From Symsagittifera roscoffensis (lineage: Eukaryota; Xenacoelomorpha; Acoela; Convolutidae), in contig NC_087064.1 of the NCBI RefSeq assembly GCF_963678635.1, positions 9,401,671-9,465,670 on the forward strand: a stretch of DNA of 64,000 nucleotides, in the 5' to 3' direction. Shown one piece after another: positions 26,020-37,008 of this stretch (position 1 is the first letter of the stretch; each line of letters begins with the position of its first letter). Both the position numbers and the translations under genes were made by a program. Below the pieces are notes generated by a model. That model was not told the DNA's origin, did no database searches, and saw nothing but the letters and a program-made list of their open reading frames with translations.

Positions 26020-26215
26020 GTTAAAATCTCTCCCCCCCCCATATAGACCAGGTTAAGATCTTCCACCCAGCGCTTAATTTAAACGAAGTTTGCTAAACGC
26101 TGCATTTAAAGTGCTCGTTTCTGAAAAATTGCATTTAAAAACCAAGTTAACATCTCCCCCAAACGGCTTTGGAGGGAGGGGGAGGGTGGTTGTAGGATGG
26201 AAACTTGGTCCGCCT
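26020..26215. repeat. C/G-run repeat resembling the sequence just outside the Polinton left end
   Basis: The segment ccaagttaacatctcccc, then ggctttggagggagggggag near 26145-26190, parallels ccaagttaacatcctacccc, then gccatttggggggtgggga at 35742-35780. A weaker copy starts at about 26018. Both form G/C-tract hairpins. It could be a TIR fragment of a related element or an independent small repeat. Confidence 0.35.
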
Positions 26216-28880
26216 TAACTAATCAGCAAAAATCACCAAATTTTACTGAGCAATAGTCACCAGCAGTAGTCAACAAATCTAATTCTCGCAACGTATACTA
26301 ATTTTTACAACTAAAATTGTCCATTTAGAAATTAGGTAATTTATTGATTATTCACATGAACTGAGGTAAATTTTTTGTGCAAGGGGATTTTCTAATTTCT
26401 AATAGGGTGTTTCACTGCACCAATATTACTTAAAAGCAGATCAGTAACGAGATCTTAATTGAAATCATATAGCATAAACTTGCAAAAAAAAAACAATTTT
26501 GAGCAGTTTTGAATTGTTCAAAAACCCGATGCCCCACCCTTTCTTTGACTAAAGGACAAACTTGTCAAACTCAAAGACAAGTTTCCACTGGACACAAAAA
26601 CCGAGTTTGTTTCCTTGAAGCTTGAAATGTTCTTGATTGTTCCCAAAAGAAATCGGCATTGAAATTTGTTTCGATAACTAGCTTCAACTTCTAGTCAATG
26701 ATGAGAAAAACTCTTAGATGGCGGACTAAAGTTTTCTTAAGTGGAAGTAATTTTTTATGAACAGTTTCTTTTCAGCACCAATTTTCATTTGATGAACAAG
26801 TTTTCGCCTACAATGTTTTTTTTCGGTGGTTTTCTTCGACACAGTTTTTTGTTGCGCACAAAAATTTTTTCATCAAAAAATTTTCAAAACCAACTCTTAG
26901 CAAAACAAACTTGGTTATCTTGTGCACTGGAAATTTGTCCATGATCAAAAAACACTTTTCTATTTTATGAGTCAAATTCAAGGATAGGGTAGACCATCGG
27001 GTAGTCGGACCAGAACTAAAAAAAACTAATTCTTTGAAGATGTAAGTCCTCAGTTTTGATCTGGTATGCGAACACCGCTGAGTTTTCATCAAAAATTTAT
27101 TTTGATTTGAGTTCGAAAATCCAATTTTCTTGCTTTCCTGCACGGCAGTCTCTGCTCAGGAATTTAGAGATAGCTTCTTTGTATTTCTTTCGGGTTTGCT
27201 GCCGTTTGTTTGTGTTCAACGTGATTTTATGCTTTAATTATGCTTTCTCAACCTTCAGCACATCAAGCACCTCCTTCGATACTAATTTCACGTAAAATTG
27301 CCAGGTTTTTCAGTGAAGATTTCATTTTATCATAATAATACGGCAATAGTTCTTTTTTTTACGAACCCAATTTTTTCTTGCATCCACACCCACCGAAGCT
27401 AATTTTTCACAAAATTTATTTTTTGTTGCTTACTGTGTGAAAACTCACTATCCTTTTTTAGCAGATTTGCAACCGCTGAATATTTTTTGATGATCAAGAC
27501 TTCATCTAGTTTGAACCAGCTGAGGATCAAAACTTCACGCAATCAACTTTTCTGTTCTAAAATAGGAGATTCTTGCAAGTATCCTTGAATCATCTTTGCT
27601 CGGTTTGTTGAATTAAACACCGTCAATCTTTGCTACAAGCCTTTAAATAGCAGCTGTGAGACACAGAAGTGATACCACCACGTAACATTTTCTGTAGTGT
27701 TTCGAGGTTCAATTAATCTGAACTCACTCAAACTGAAATCACTCAGTTGGTCGGTTTGAAAGCAGCTGCAGGTTGATTTCAGTCCAATTATTAATTCAGA
27801 TCATACACTCGATGATTGATTTATTTGATTCTCAAATAAGCAAAAAAAGTAAACGTATTGCATTCTAGATGAAAGTTATCTTCAACACATTATGCGTCAG
27901 GTTTAATAATCTTTCCTCTGGTAAACGAAAAAAACCAATGTTGTAAGGGCACTAGTCGCTTGTCTGCTAAATTTGAGTACATATAGAAGTTTTTTTTGTC
28001 TCATCAAAAACCGATGATTCTTGGTTTCCTTGGTAAAACATCTTCCAAACGTTCATTTCTTCCTTGATCCTTTATCAAACATTTTATGCAAGGGTGAAAT
28101 GAACTTGAAAATGTCAATGAATCTGAGATATTGTTGCTCCGTACCATACTAGTGAATAGTCAAGACGTTTTTGTGCTCAATGAAATTTTTGTCTTGAAAA
28201 TCTATTTGGTTGATGTGATTTCTATATTCGACGATTCACGACTTCCCAAAAATAGGAAAAACATCACCTTAATGAAATGTTTTTCTTTTCAATCAAATAT
28301 ACCGCATTGCTCAAAGTTGACTTTGTCAAAAAAAGTGGGGTTCTGATTTTTTTGGTGCTCATTTAGTGAAAAGTTTTGATGCAACCACTATAGAACGTCT
28401 AACAGCTTCATGATTTTTGACAACTTGGTTAAGTGATAGAGACTAGACAAAAAGTATTCGAGAAACCACGAATTTCACAAACTATTGAAATTTTAAGCAA
28501 AACTTTAGCAGTCCGGTTATAAGTATAAATGGATGTTGAGTAGGTCCAAGAAAAAGAGGCGGGTGAATGTAAAGTATCTAAGTCTTAGAGCTAATATCAT
28601 TTTTCGGTCCTTTATATTGAACGATAGGCAGGAAATCTCACTTTTGCGCAGAATCTCAACTTACCCGTACACCGTTCAGTTGTTCATTTTCCAATTTGAA
28701 TCGGAATCCTCGTGCAAATCAAAACAATCATATGTTTGTTCTGTACTTCCAGTTGTGTACGTATCAGGGTTGTTCAAATCCGGTATTCACCCAGCTGGTG
28801 TACTCACACTTTTTAACGAGATAAACGTCGATATTATGTTTCAGAATATACTCTGAAACATGAATGAAAAGCAAGACTTT
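26216..28880. other. No supportable gene
   Basis: Several ORFs of 65-111 codons occur on both strands (for example 26808-27143 minus, 28533-28856 plus). They overlap each other in different frames, are rich in F, K, N and S as expected of AT-rich noise, and contain no motif I recognise. A 10-bp-arm hairpin (atgtttcaga / tctgaaacat) lies at 28838-28863. Confidence 0.35.
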
Positions 28881-28888
28881 TCTGATCG

Positions 28889-29457
28889 TCATGATTTTTG
28901 ATTTTTTAAAAAAAAATTGTGGTTCTCAAATTCGGAAAGCAAGGTTTGTGTAAGATGATCCAAGTAATGGAGCAAAACTAACATTTTTGATCGACCTCTG
29001 GCGACACCCATAAACAGATCGAGTGAGTTTTTCCAGCCTATCCGAATCAATTTTTTTTCCATGCTCATCCCCGTTTTCATGTCGGAGCATTCATAAGCGT
29101 CTCTCTGCCCCTCAAATTAAGAATCACTAGAATCAATTCTTGCTCTGTTTTTAGCTAAACCTCCTCAATAAAAGCCAAAATGAACGCATCTTTGACAAGT
29201 TCTGCGACAATAATGAAATTTTGATTTTTGTTACTTTTTGTCCCACATAAACTGTAAAAAGGTCGTCAAATATTAACATATTGCAAATGCCCGAGAGTGG
29301 CATCAAAAGCGAAACGAGTAGTACGTAAATCAGCTGATATTGATCTCTCGAAAGGTAGAATGTGATAAATTTTTCTGTCGCTAGAGTGACAATAATCACT
29401 AAAAGCTTCATAGCGAAAGTAAGTGTGGAAAGTATATTTCTGTAAGTTTGAGAACAT
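28889..29457 (-). other. Possible membrane-protein exon fragments, low support
   Basis: On the minus strand, 29151-29411 would encode 86 residues with two hydrophobic stretches (from V-I-I-V-T-L-A-T and from L-I-Y-V-L-L-V-S-L-L-M-P). 28889-29080 would encode 63 residues ending in a polar tail. The composition is less noise-like than nearby ORFs and resembles part of a multi-pass membrane protein. The frames do not join and I see no family signature. Confidence 0.15.
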
Positions 29458-30132
29458 TTGATTCTAGAAATGAATTTTCATCGCAATGATAAACTACGAG
29501 TCGTGTCTACTACCTATGTTCAATTAAAATGGATTGTGCTATGTGCGCGCAAGTTTGAATTTGAAGCAACTTTCTTCTCAAAGTATGAAAAAAATTCAGA
29601 GTCCCATATGAAGTTCAAGCAGGAATATTTTTGGTTGAAACAGCTTCGTTAATGATATTAATTTTTTTTCTTCACAAAAGATAATCAAATCACGGTAATA
29701 CACTCGGGTCAGATTTATATGGTCGCAGAAAAAAAATTTTTTAAGCTATTTGATTAATTTTTATTACAATACTTCAGAAGATAAGTCGAGAAGTAACAAA
29801 AAAAATAGAAGAAAAACTTTAAAGAACGTGTCTTTACTCACGTTCGGGCCCATCTTAGTTCGTTTTAACAACAATTTTGGTTCAAAAAGACGTTTAACGA
29901 ATTGGTTTTTCAATTTTTGGATTTGAAAACTTATTTACAACATCAGTCCAATTAAGCTCAGGACAATTGCGTACGAAAATGGGATGATTGGTGTCCTGTG
30001 CAGTAAATTGTAAAAAAAGTTTAAAATAAAACTCTAAAACAAAAGATTTTTGAAATAAAGCGCTCAGATTATAGCAAGAGAATAGCAAGAGAAAAATATA
30101 ATATATATATATAAACATTTATAGGTGCTAGG

Positions 30133-30200
30133 GATTTTAGCAAACAGGTTATTTAGCAGACAGGTTTTTAGCGGACAGATTTTTTGTTTAGCAGACACAA
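30133..30200. repeat. Short minisatellite, 17-20 bp unit
   Basis: About four imperfect copies of TTTAGCAGACAGG with variable T-rich linkers. Confidence 0.65.
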
Positions 30201-30642
30201 CAATTATAAAGTGTGATAGCTAACCTCAAACGCGGCACTGTCGACTAGCGACCGCGTGCTTCGCTTCGCTTCAAATCAACACGAGTGTTCTTGTGCGCGT
30301 AAATCTTTGTTTTGCCGCTAGTTTAGACTGTTGTGTTTTTGAAGTTGATAGTTTTGTTGGCAAGTTGCAAGACAGTTGACTTAATTGGGGAAGCTTTACC
30401 CCAGACTGGCCCTCATTTTGAGTCTGTCAATCAATGATCCATGACTTTATTAGGTTGGTCTGCTAAAAGACTAATTTTTCGCTTTTTATGCTAAAAGATT
30501 CGTGTGCTTAAATGATCGGTCCCCCACGTTTATCGAGCTGTTAGTAAAATTTGAATGCAAAAAGTTTGGAAAAGAAGAATGAGCAGCCGTGCTAGTTTAG
30601 CTGTGTGCTAGTGACGTCTTTGTGCAAGTGAGGTTGAAACTC

Positions 30643-30710
30643 ATAACAAGACTCCTTGTATCAGGGCGAAGCCCTGAATGTTCCGACTGCCTTTTAAGGT
30701 TTAAAGAGCA
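30643..30710 (+). repeat. Isolated copy of the conserved hairpin motif
   Basis: Positions 30661-30677 read TCAGGGC-GAA-GCCCTGA, the strongest stem among the four copies (7 bp with a three-base loop). It is followed by atgttccgactgcc exactly as at 63611. No other part of the long repeat is obvious around it. Confidence 0.55.
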
Positions 30711-30879
30711 GTAATAACAATAAAAAATAAATGTAACAAAACAAAATGAATTTTTTTTCTTAATTTTGAACTTTTTATGAAAATCATCCCCCCACACGCC
30801 ATATAAGGAATAAAATGATAGATTTTGCTCCCCTTAAGAAATCACTTAAAGCAGATAAGCTTCTTCCAACCAATTTGGA

Positions 30880-31180
30880 GCGATTTCTAAGACGGATTAT
30901 CTCTCCGCTTACGCGCTAATAGCGCGAATATATCGCGCGTTAATTGTCCCAAATGGGCCAAAACGGCAATCTCTAAACCCCCATAACTTTACAAAAAATG
31001 ATTACAAGTAAAATATTTTTTTTAAATTTGAGCTCAGGACAACAATATTTTTTGAATGATTTAAAAAAAAATTTGTCAAAAATGGCTAGTTAAAAAGTTG
31101 AAATTTGTCTGAAGAAAAAAACCCATCCCGAGCACAAATATTCCGTTACTTTCGTATCGAAAGTCGGAACACTAATGTTT
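30880..31180 (+). repeat. Inverted-repeat partner of 52090-52330
   Basis: Aligned blocks are acggattatctctccgc / acggattaaatctcagc, tttgagctcaggac / tttgagctcaagac and cgagcacaaatattccgtta / cgaggacaaatatttcgtta. The partner lies in reverse orientation beyond the other end of the Polinton. Both are probably copies of one transposon end. The segment contains CpG-rich palindromic stretches (gcgctaatagcgc). Confidence 0.5.
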
Positions 31181-31339
31181 AATTGAAAAAAAACTAAATA
31201 AGTGTCAGTGATCACAATGAGTGTTTTTCAATTCCCAACTTTCGCAGGTGAAGGAGGCAAAATTTCAAATAAATTGGTCTGTATAGAAACTCTAGTATTT
31301 CAGACACAATTCAAACTAATTTTTCTTTTTCCTACACAC

Positions 31340-31408
31340 AATGCACACAGGGGCAGATCTAGGATTTTCTCGAGAGGGGGGGGGGTGGCTGTTGCGGGTT
31401 TTCACAAA
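31340..31408. repeat. G-run transposon end adjoining the 1.01-kb array
   Basis: The sequence gggcagatctaggattttc followed by a run of ten G resembles the terminal segments of small DNA elements found in many invertebrate genomes. It precedes the first array unit directly. Assignment is by resemblance only. Confidence 0.3.
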
Positions 31409-34400
31409 AAACTTGAAAATTTTGTTGACATTTTTTTAGGTCGACCAATTTCATTTTCTGAGCTCTGCCAAATCATTAAAAAGACCGTAATTTGACTAAA
31501 TGTTCTGCGCCGCAAAGTTAGTGTATTTTGGCGTTAAAGGTGCCTTTAAAAAAAAATGTAGGGTCAGTCAGCCAAAGATGGTTATCTCAAAAATTACAAA
31601 GGGGGACCCTTTGGCTCGGCAGGGGGTCGAATCCCTGAGGGGGGAGGAGTCCCTCGTAAAAACGCTGATGAATGCACATGTTACTGTTTTTGCAATACTA
31701 AATTTGCCGCGACTACAATAAGCCTGTACAATCTGTTCAGCCGTTTTAAACCATTATTCGGTTGATTTTGGGTAGCTGCATTTGTTGCATTCCGGAATCG
31801 AAGCCAATTACTATTTAAACAGATTCCTTGCAATAAAAATTCGTAAATTTGACTTTTGTTGGACCTTTGATCATGTTGCTTGAATGGAGTCGCTGGAGGT
31901 TGTTTGTCCACTTACAGTCTTTGCAATTGCTAAAATATTGTCCATTTTATTGCATTTTTAAAATTCTATGCGTTTTCTTGCTAACATTTTGACGTAAATA
32001 AATTAGACTTTTTCAAAAGTAGTACCCTTCAATCCATCTTTTTTTCCCTGAGTGACCTTTTTTGGATGCTTTGAGAGTTTTTGCAAAAGTTTTGAGCTGA
32101 TTATGCTGAGAACTGTCAATTTTTTTACAAACATCCTGATAACGAGGCTAATGACTACGAGTTGACCTCCATACACCAAAAATGCTTATCATACAATTCC
32201 ACACAAAAAAATCAATATCATACAACTCCATACATCATGTGTATGGAGAAAAGGCTTTTCATACAATTTTCATACATTTTCGAAAAAAAATAGAAAAACA
32301 GTTAAACCATTTCTGCGGCTTATTGAGAATAGTTGGACAGACTGGTGACAAAAAAAATTGATTTAAAAATTTTTTGAAGAAAAATGCTTGCCATACAATT
32401 TCCATATACCACACAAAAAATTTGAAAATTTTGTTGACATTTTTTTTGGTCAACCAATTTCATTTTCTGAGCTCTGCCAAATCATTAAAAAGACCGTAAT
32501 TTGACTAAATGTTCTGCGCCGCAAAGTTAATGTATTTTGGCGTTAAATGTGCCTTTAGAAAAAAATGTAGGGTCAGTCAGCCAAAAATGGTTATCTCAAA
32601 AAATTACAAAGGGGGACCCTTCGGGTCGGCAGGGAGTCGAATCCCTGAGGGGGAGGAGTCCCTCGTAAAAACGCTGATGAATGCACATGTTACTGTTTTT
32701 GCAAGACTAAATTGGCCGCGACTACAATAAGCCTGTACAATCTGTTCATCCGTTTTAAATCATTATTCGGTTGATTTTGGGTAGCTGCATTTGTTGCATT
32801 CCGCAATCGAAGCCAGTTACTATTTAAACAGATTCCTTGCAATAAAAATTCGTAAATTTGACTTTTGTTGGACTTTTGATCATGTTGCTTGAATGGAGTC
32901 GCTGGAGGTTTTTTGTCCACTTACAGTCTTTGCAACTGCTAAAATATTGTCCATTTTATTGCATTTTTAAAATTCTATGCGTTTTCTTGCTAACATTTTG
33001 ACGTAAATAAATTAGACTTTTTCAGAAGTAGTACCCTTCAATCCATCTTTTTTTTCCCTGAGTGACCTTTTTTGGATGCTTTGAGACTTTTTGCAAAAAT
33101 TTTGAGCTGATTATGCTGAGAACTGTCATTTTTTTCCAAACATCCTGATAACGAGGCTAATGACCACGAGTTGACCTCCATACACCAAAAATGCTTATCA
33201 TACAATTCCACACAAAAAAATCAATATCATACAACTCCATACATCATGTGTATGGAGAAAAGGCTTTTCATACAATTTTCATACATTTTCGAAAAACAAT
33301 AGAAAAACAATTAAACCATTTCTGCGGCTTATTGAGAAAAGTTGGACAGACTGGTGACAAAAAAAAATTGATATAAAAATTTTTTTAAGAAAAATGCTTG
33401 CCATACAATTTCCATATACCACACAAAAAATTTGAAAATTTTGGTTGACATTTTTTTTAGGTCAACCAATTTCATTTTCTGAGCTCTGTCAAATCATTAA
33501 AAAGACCGTAATTTGACTAAATGTTCTGCGCCGCAATGTTTGTGTATTTTGGCGTTAAAGGTGCCTTTAGAAAAAAATGTAGGGTCAGTCAGCCAAAAAT
33601 GGTTATCTCAAAAAATTACAAAGGGGGACCCTTTGGGTCGGCAGGGGGTCGAATCCCTGAGGGGGGAGGAGTCCCTCGTAAAAACGCTGATGAATGCACA
33701 TGTTACTGTTTTTGCAAGACTAAATATGCCGCGACTACAATAAGCCTGTACAATCTGTTCATCCATTTTAAACCATTATTCGGTTGATTTTGGGTAGCTG
33801 CATTTGTTGCATTCCGGAATCGAAGCCAATTACTATTTAAACAGATTCCTTGCAATAAAAATTCGTAAATTTGACTTTTGTTGGACTTTTGATCATGTTG
33901 CTTGAATGGAGTCGCTGGAGGTTTTTGTCCAATTATAGTCTTTGCAACTTCTAAAATATTGTCCATTTTATTGCATTTTTAAAATTCTATGCGTTTTCTT
34001 GCTAACATTTTGACGTAAATAAATTAGACTTTTTCAGAAGTAGTACCCTTCAATCCATCTTTTTTTTCCCTGAGTGACCTTTTTTGGATGCTTTGAGAGT
34101 TTTTGCAAAAAATTTGAGCTGATTATGCTGAGAACTGTCATTTTTTCCAAACATCCTGATAACGAGGCTAACAGCTACGAGTTGACCTCCATACACCAAA
34201 AATGCTTATTATACAATTCCATACAAAAAAATCATTATCATACAACTCCATACATCATGTGTATGGAGAAAATGCTTTTCATACGATTTTCATACCTTTT
34301 TGAAAAATAATAGAAAAACAATTAAACCATTTCTGCGGCTTTTTGAGAACAGTTGAACAGACTGGTGACAAAAAAATTGATTTAAAAATTTGTTTAAAGA

Positions 34401-34440
34401 AAAATGCTTACCATACAATTTCCATATACGACACAAAAAT
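31409..34440. repeat. Three tandem copies of a roughly 1.01-kb unit
   Basis: The units are about 31409-32415, 32416-33428 and 33429-34440, nearly identical to one another. Each begins with ttgaaaattttg-ttgaca. Each carries a GC-richer block (ggcaggg-gtcgaatccctg) and ends with a stretch of recurring catacaa and ccatacac motifs. Short ORFs recur in each unit on both strands (plus near 31500, minus near 31681-31911) but show no frame-conserving pattern beyond the nucleotide identity. The GC block matches 23750-23900. Confidence 0.9.
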
Positions 34441-35738
34441 TTTGTAAATTTTGAAAATTTGCCCCAAATTTTTTTCAACCGCAAATCGAAGTTTGTTCGC
34501 AAACAAACATTTTCCGAAAAATTCTTTTGCATGCAAAAGTTATTTTTTTTGTGTGCATAACATAGTCCTGGATACGACAATATTGACTTTTTTTTTAACT
34601 TCTTTTTTTTCTTTAATATCACTTTTTTTCAAAATTGATGAAAGCCCCTATTTTTTTTGTATGGCGTGTTTATATATGCCTTGATCAGTGTCTGATAATT
34701 TGAAAAATCAAAAATTCAAAATTATCATCATTTAAAAATTTTGACAAAAATTGAACGTTTGTTACTTTTTTTGTATCATTTGTGAAAGACAGCTCGAAGA
34801 AAATTCAGGTCATTTTCTATGCTTTGTAAATGCAAGTTTGTCCAATTTTTGTTGCTTTGAGTGACCAAGGTCTTTGTCACTTGTGTTCGGGTGCAAATAA
34901 ATTTAGAAACAAAAATTTTTGGTTTTTGGTTTTTGGAAAAAACACCTATCATACAATTTCCATTTAGGGGAAAATGTTTATTATAGAGACTTCAAACAAT
35001 TTCCATTTACGGGAAAAGGTTTAATATAAAGATTTCATACAATTTCCTGTACGTATGGAATTGTGTGGAATTGTATGAAAAGAAACTTCCCCTTTTTGAA
35101 AATTGTATGGTTTTTTTTTGGTCAACCCGGGACTCCTGGTGACTCTTAGTGATTTTTTTAAGTCTTTTTAGTGATTTTTTTTAGTCATTTCAGATCATTT
35201 TTAAAAATTTATAACCAAAATTGATAAAATTTTGTTGTAGAAATGTTAAAATTGACACCATGACCCTCTTTCGAGCTTGCTATGTTCAGATACCGGCAAA
35301 AGAGGCTCTCAGTTAGTGTCTGCGCTTTTAAAGTCGAAACTTTTTTTCTTGTCTTCCGGATACTTTAGAATTTTTGCATTAAAACAAACTAAAAGCATCA
35401 ACTTCAACGAGGTGTTTCATTTTTCAAGTTTCAATTGACTTTTTTACGTCAATTTTTCGGTTGCCAATGTTTTATTTATCTATTACTGAGTTATCGGAAT
35501 CTATGACTTGTTTATCATCGAATGTTGATTTTTTAGGTTTTGATTTGTCATTTTTCTCTTGGTATTTTATTTCAAAACAAGACACAGAAACCTGATTTAT
35601 AGAGAACCGCAAAAATTAACAAGAACTGACAAGAACAGAAGCAAGTTCGGAACGGTTATCCACAAACTTTTCCGCGTCCAATTTTTCCAAGTTTTTGTGA
35701 ATTTCTTCTTATGGTTATATTAGATTTAGTTGTGGAAC
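34441..35738. other. No gene seen
   Basis: AT-rich sequence. Positions 34950-35110 contain a few more catacaatttcc motifs like those in the preceding array. No gene or element boundary is supported. Confidence 0.4.
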
Positions 35739-35785
35739 CAAGTTAACATCCTACCCCCCAAAGCCATTTGGGGGGTGGGGAGGAG

Positions 35786-35977
35786 GTAGTAGAGGTTGGA
35801 GTTGAAATGGGGGGTGGGTGCATGGTGGACCCCAGGTATTAAGATACGTTATAGATTTCCGTTATAGATTTCCAAATAATTGATAATTACGTGTAGATTG
35901 TGGAGTTAAGGTTATGTATATAGTTTTTTGGTACATGGTGAGTCAATGGTAAGAGTTTTTGTGCAAAAACTTGGAAT
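35786..35977 (+). repeat. Polinton left terminal inverted repeat
   Basis: It starts gtagtagaggttgg, then a G-run and gtgcatggtggacccc. Inward it contains gatacgttatagatttcc, attacgtgtagattgtgg and tcaatggtaagagtttttg, and ends near aaaacttggaatt. All blocks recur in reverse complement at 51152-51514. This copy lacks about 170 bp present in the right copy between the atagatttcc and attacgtgtag blocks, and there it has a short tandem repeat of ttatagatttcc. Confidence 0.88.
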
Positions 35978-36256
35978 TTTTATCGAAAAATCGAAATTTT
36001 TCTCACAAATTTCCAAAACACGATAAGATTTGTTATAATTTGATCTATTAAATAATTATTCGATACTTTCACTTTCTATCTATTTGAATCATTTCAGAAA
36101 CCTACTGAAACTTTAAAAAAAATCAAATTTTTTGAGAGGAAAAAATTAAATTACAAAGAAAATGTATAAATCACTGCATCGTATAGTAAACTTACTGCCA
36201 TAATTTACACTACACATATTTAAAACTACCCGTGTACATAAAATTACTTAGAAAAT

Positions 36257-36631
36257 TCAAAACATACACATCATGAGTTTTGTTCGAGTTTTTCTGGTAG
36301 AATTTAAAAAGAAGAAATGCTGAATAAATTGCGTAAAATTCATACAAACTATCAGTTTTTTGTAGTTTTCTGGGAACCATTCGCCGATACTTTTTTGTTC
36401 AAAAGGAATAAGCTGTTCTTTTTCGACCCAAAGAATCGGCAAAGTTTTAAGTTTTGTCCAGTCGAGCTATCATGATCCAGTGCTCCCCTTTATCATTGCT
36501 TGGAGCTGAGTTAACAGTTGCAAAAGAGTATTTTTTAGTTGAGGTACTTTATCAGAGGGGTAAGATCCCATGTACTTGAACCTGAGTTCAGGAATACTTT
36601 CAATGATTTGCAGAAGTGAAAAACTATCCAT
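36257..36631 (-). pseudogene. Adenovirus-type cysteine protease (maturation protease), frameshifted
   Basis: The family processes capsid precursors in adenoviruses and Polintons. The proposed start is the ATG at 36631 (M-D-S-F-S-L-L), followed by the family's early Y-M-G-S-Y-P-S-D segment. The frame then breaks near 36530. The catalytic-His motif G-E-H-W (His codon 36480-36482) reads only in another frame, and a second break near 36450 precedes an A-D-S-L-G segment. Near 36340, in the C-terminal helix where the family's nucleophilic Cys is expected, I read Tyr instead. With at least two or three disruptions it cannot be functional. The 3' neighbour is the left TIR. Confidence 0.75.
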
Positions 36632-36755
36632 CTTTGCAATTGTTTGCAAATTTACATCTAAATCAAAGAAATAGATAGTTTGAAATTGTAATTTAGAATA
36701 AGTTGGAAAAAACCTAAGTTTGTAATTTAGTTGGAAAAAACCTGAAGTTATTGAC

Positions 36756-36965
36756 TTACGTGCATTTAGGTATTGAGTCAACAAAGTCCCATATACAAAA
36801 CTTGTGAACTGGACAAAGATTATTGAACACTGGTTTACAGTCTAGGTTGAAGAAATTTCTATGGTCTTCAATTAAACAGCATTCATTATCTGCTTTTTCT
36901 GGAGATTTAGGTCTGAAGAAAAACAAAATAGACAGTATAGAGACAAAAACAATGAAAAGTCCCAA
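36756..36965 (-). CDS. Small membrane-anchored Cys-rich protein, unidentified
   Basis: This 69-codon ORF begins with a hydrophobic segment of about 17 residues (V-F-V-S-I-L-S-I-L-F-F-F). A charged linker and a Cys/His-rich tail follow: C-C at about 29-30, then C at about 43, 50, 53, 57 and 68. The layout suggests a type of small virion or membrane protein with disulfides on one side. It lies between the capsid gene and the protease in the leftward block, a place where Polintons carry variable small ORFs. It is uninterrupted, unlike its neighbours, but short. I do not recognise a family. Confidence 0.4.
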   Translation of the reverse strand: MGLFIVFVSILSILFFFRPKSPEKADNECCLIEDHRNFFNLDCKPVFNNLCPVHKFCIWDFVDSIPKCT

Positions 36966-37008
36966 AAAACTACAACATTTTTATAGGAACCTGAAAACTC
37001 AAAAAAAA

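Noticed and set aside
26808-27143. 111-codon minus ORF as a host gene
   Set aside because: Composition typical of AT-rich noise (F, K, N, S), overlapping an equally plausible plus ORF; no motif.
28533-28856. 107-codon plus ORF as a host gene
   Set aside because: No domain, no supporting splice structure, and the opposite strand is similarly open in places.
31630-31670. gtcgaatccc resembling a tRNA B box, repeated in each 1.01-kb unit and near 23875
   Set aside because: No A box, no cloverleaf arms at the right distances; it is part of a GC-rich transposon-derived block.
31500-33787. Repeated plus-strand ORFs beginning M-F-C-A-A-K-L in each 1.01-kb unit
   Set aside because: They arise from near-identical tandem DNA, are disrupted differently among units and cross the non-coding GC block.
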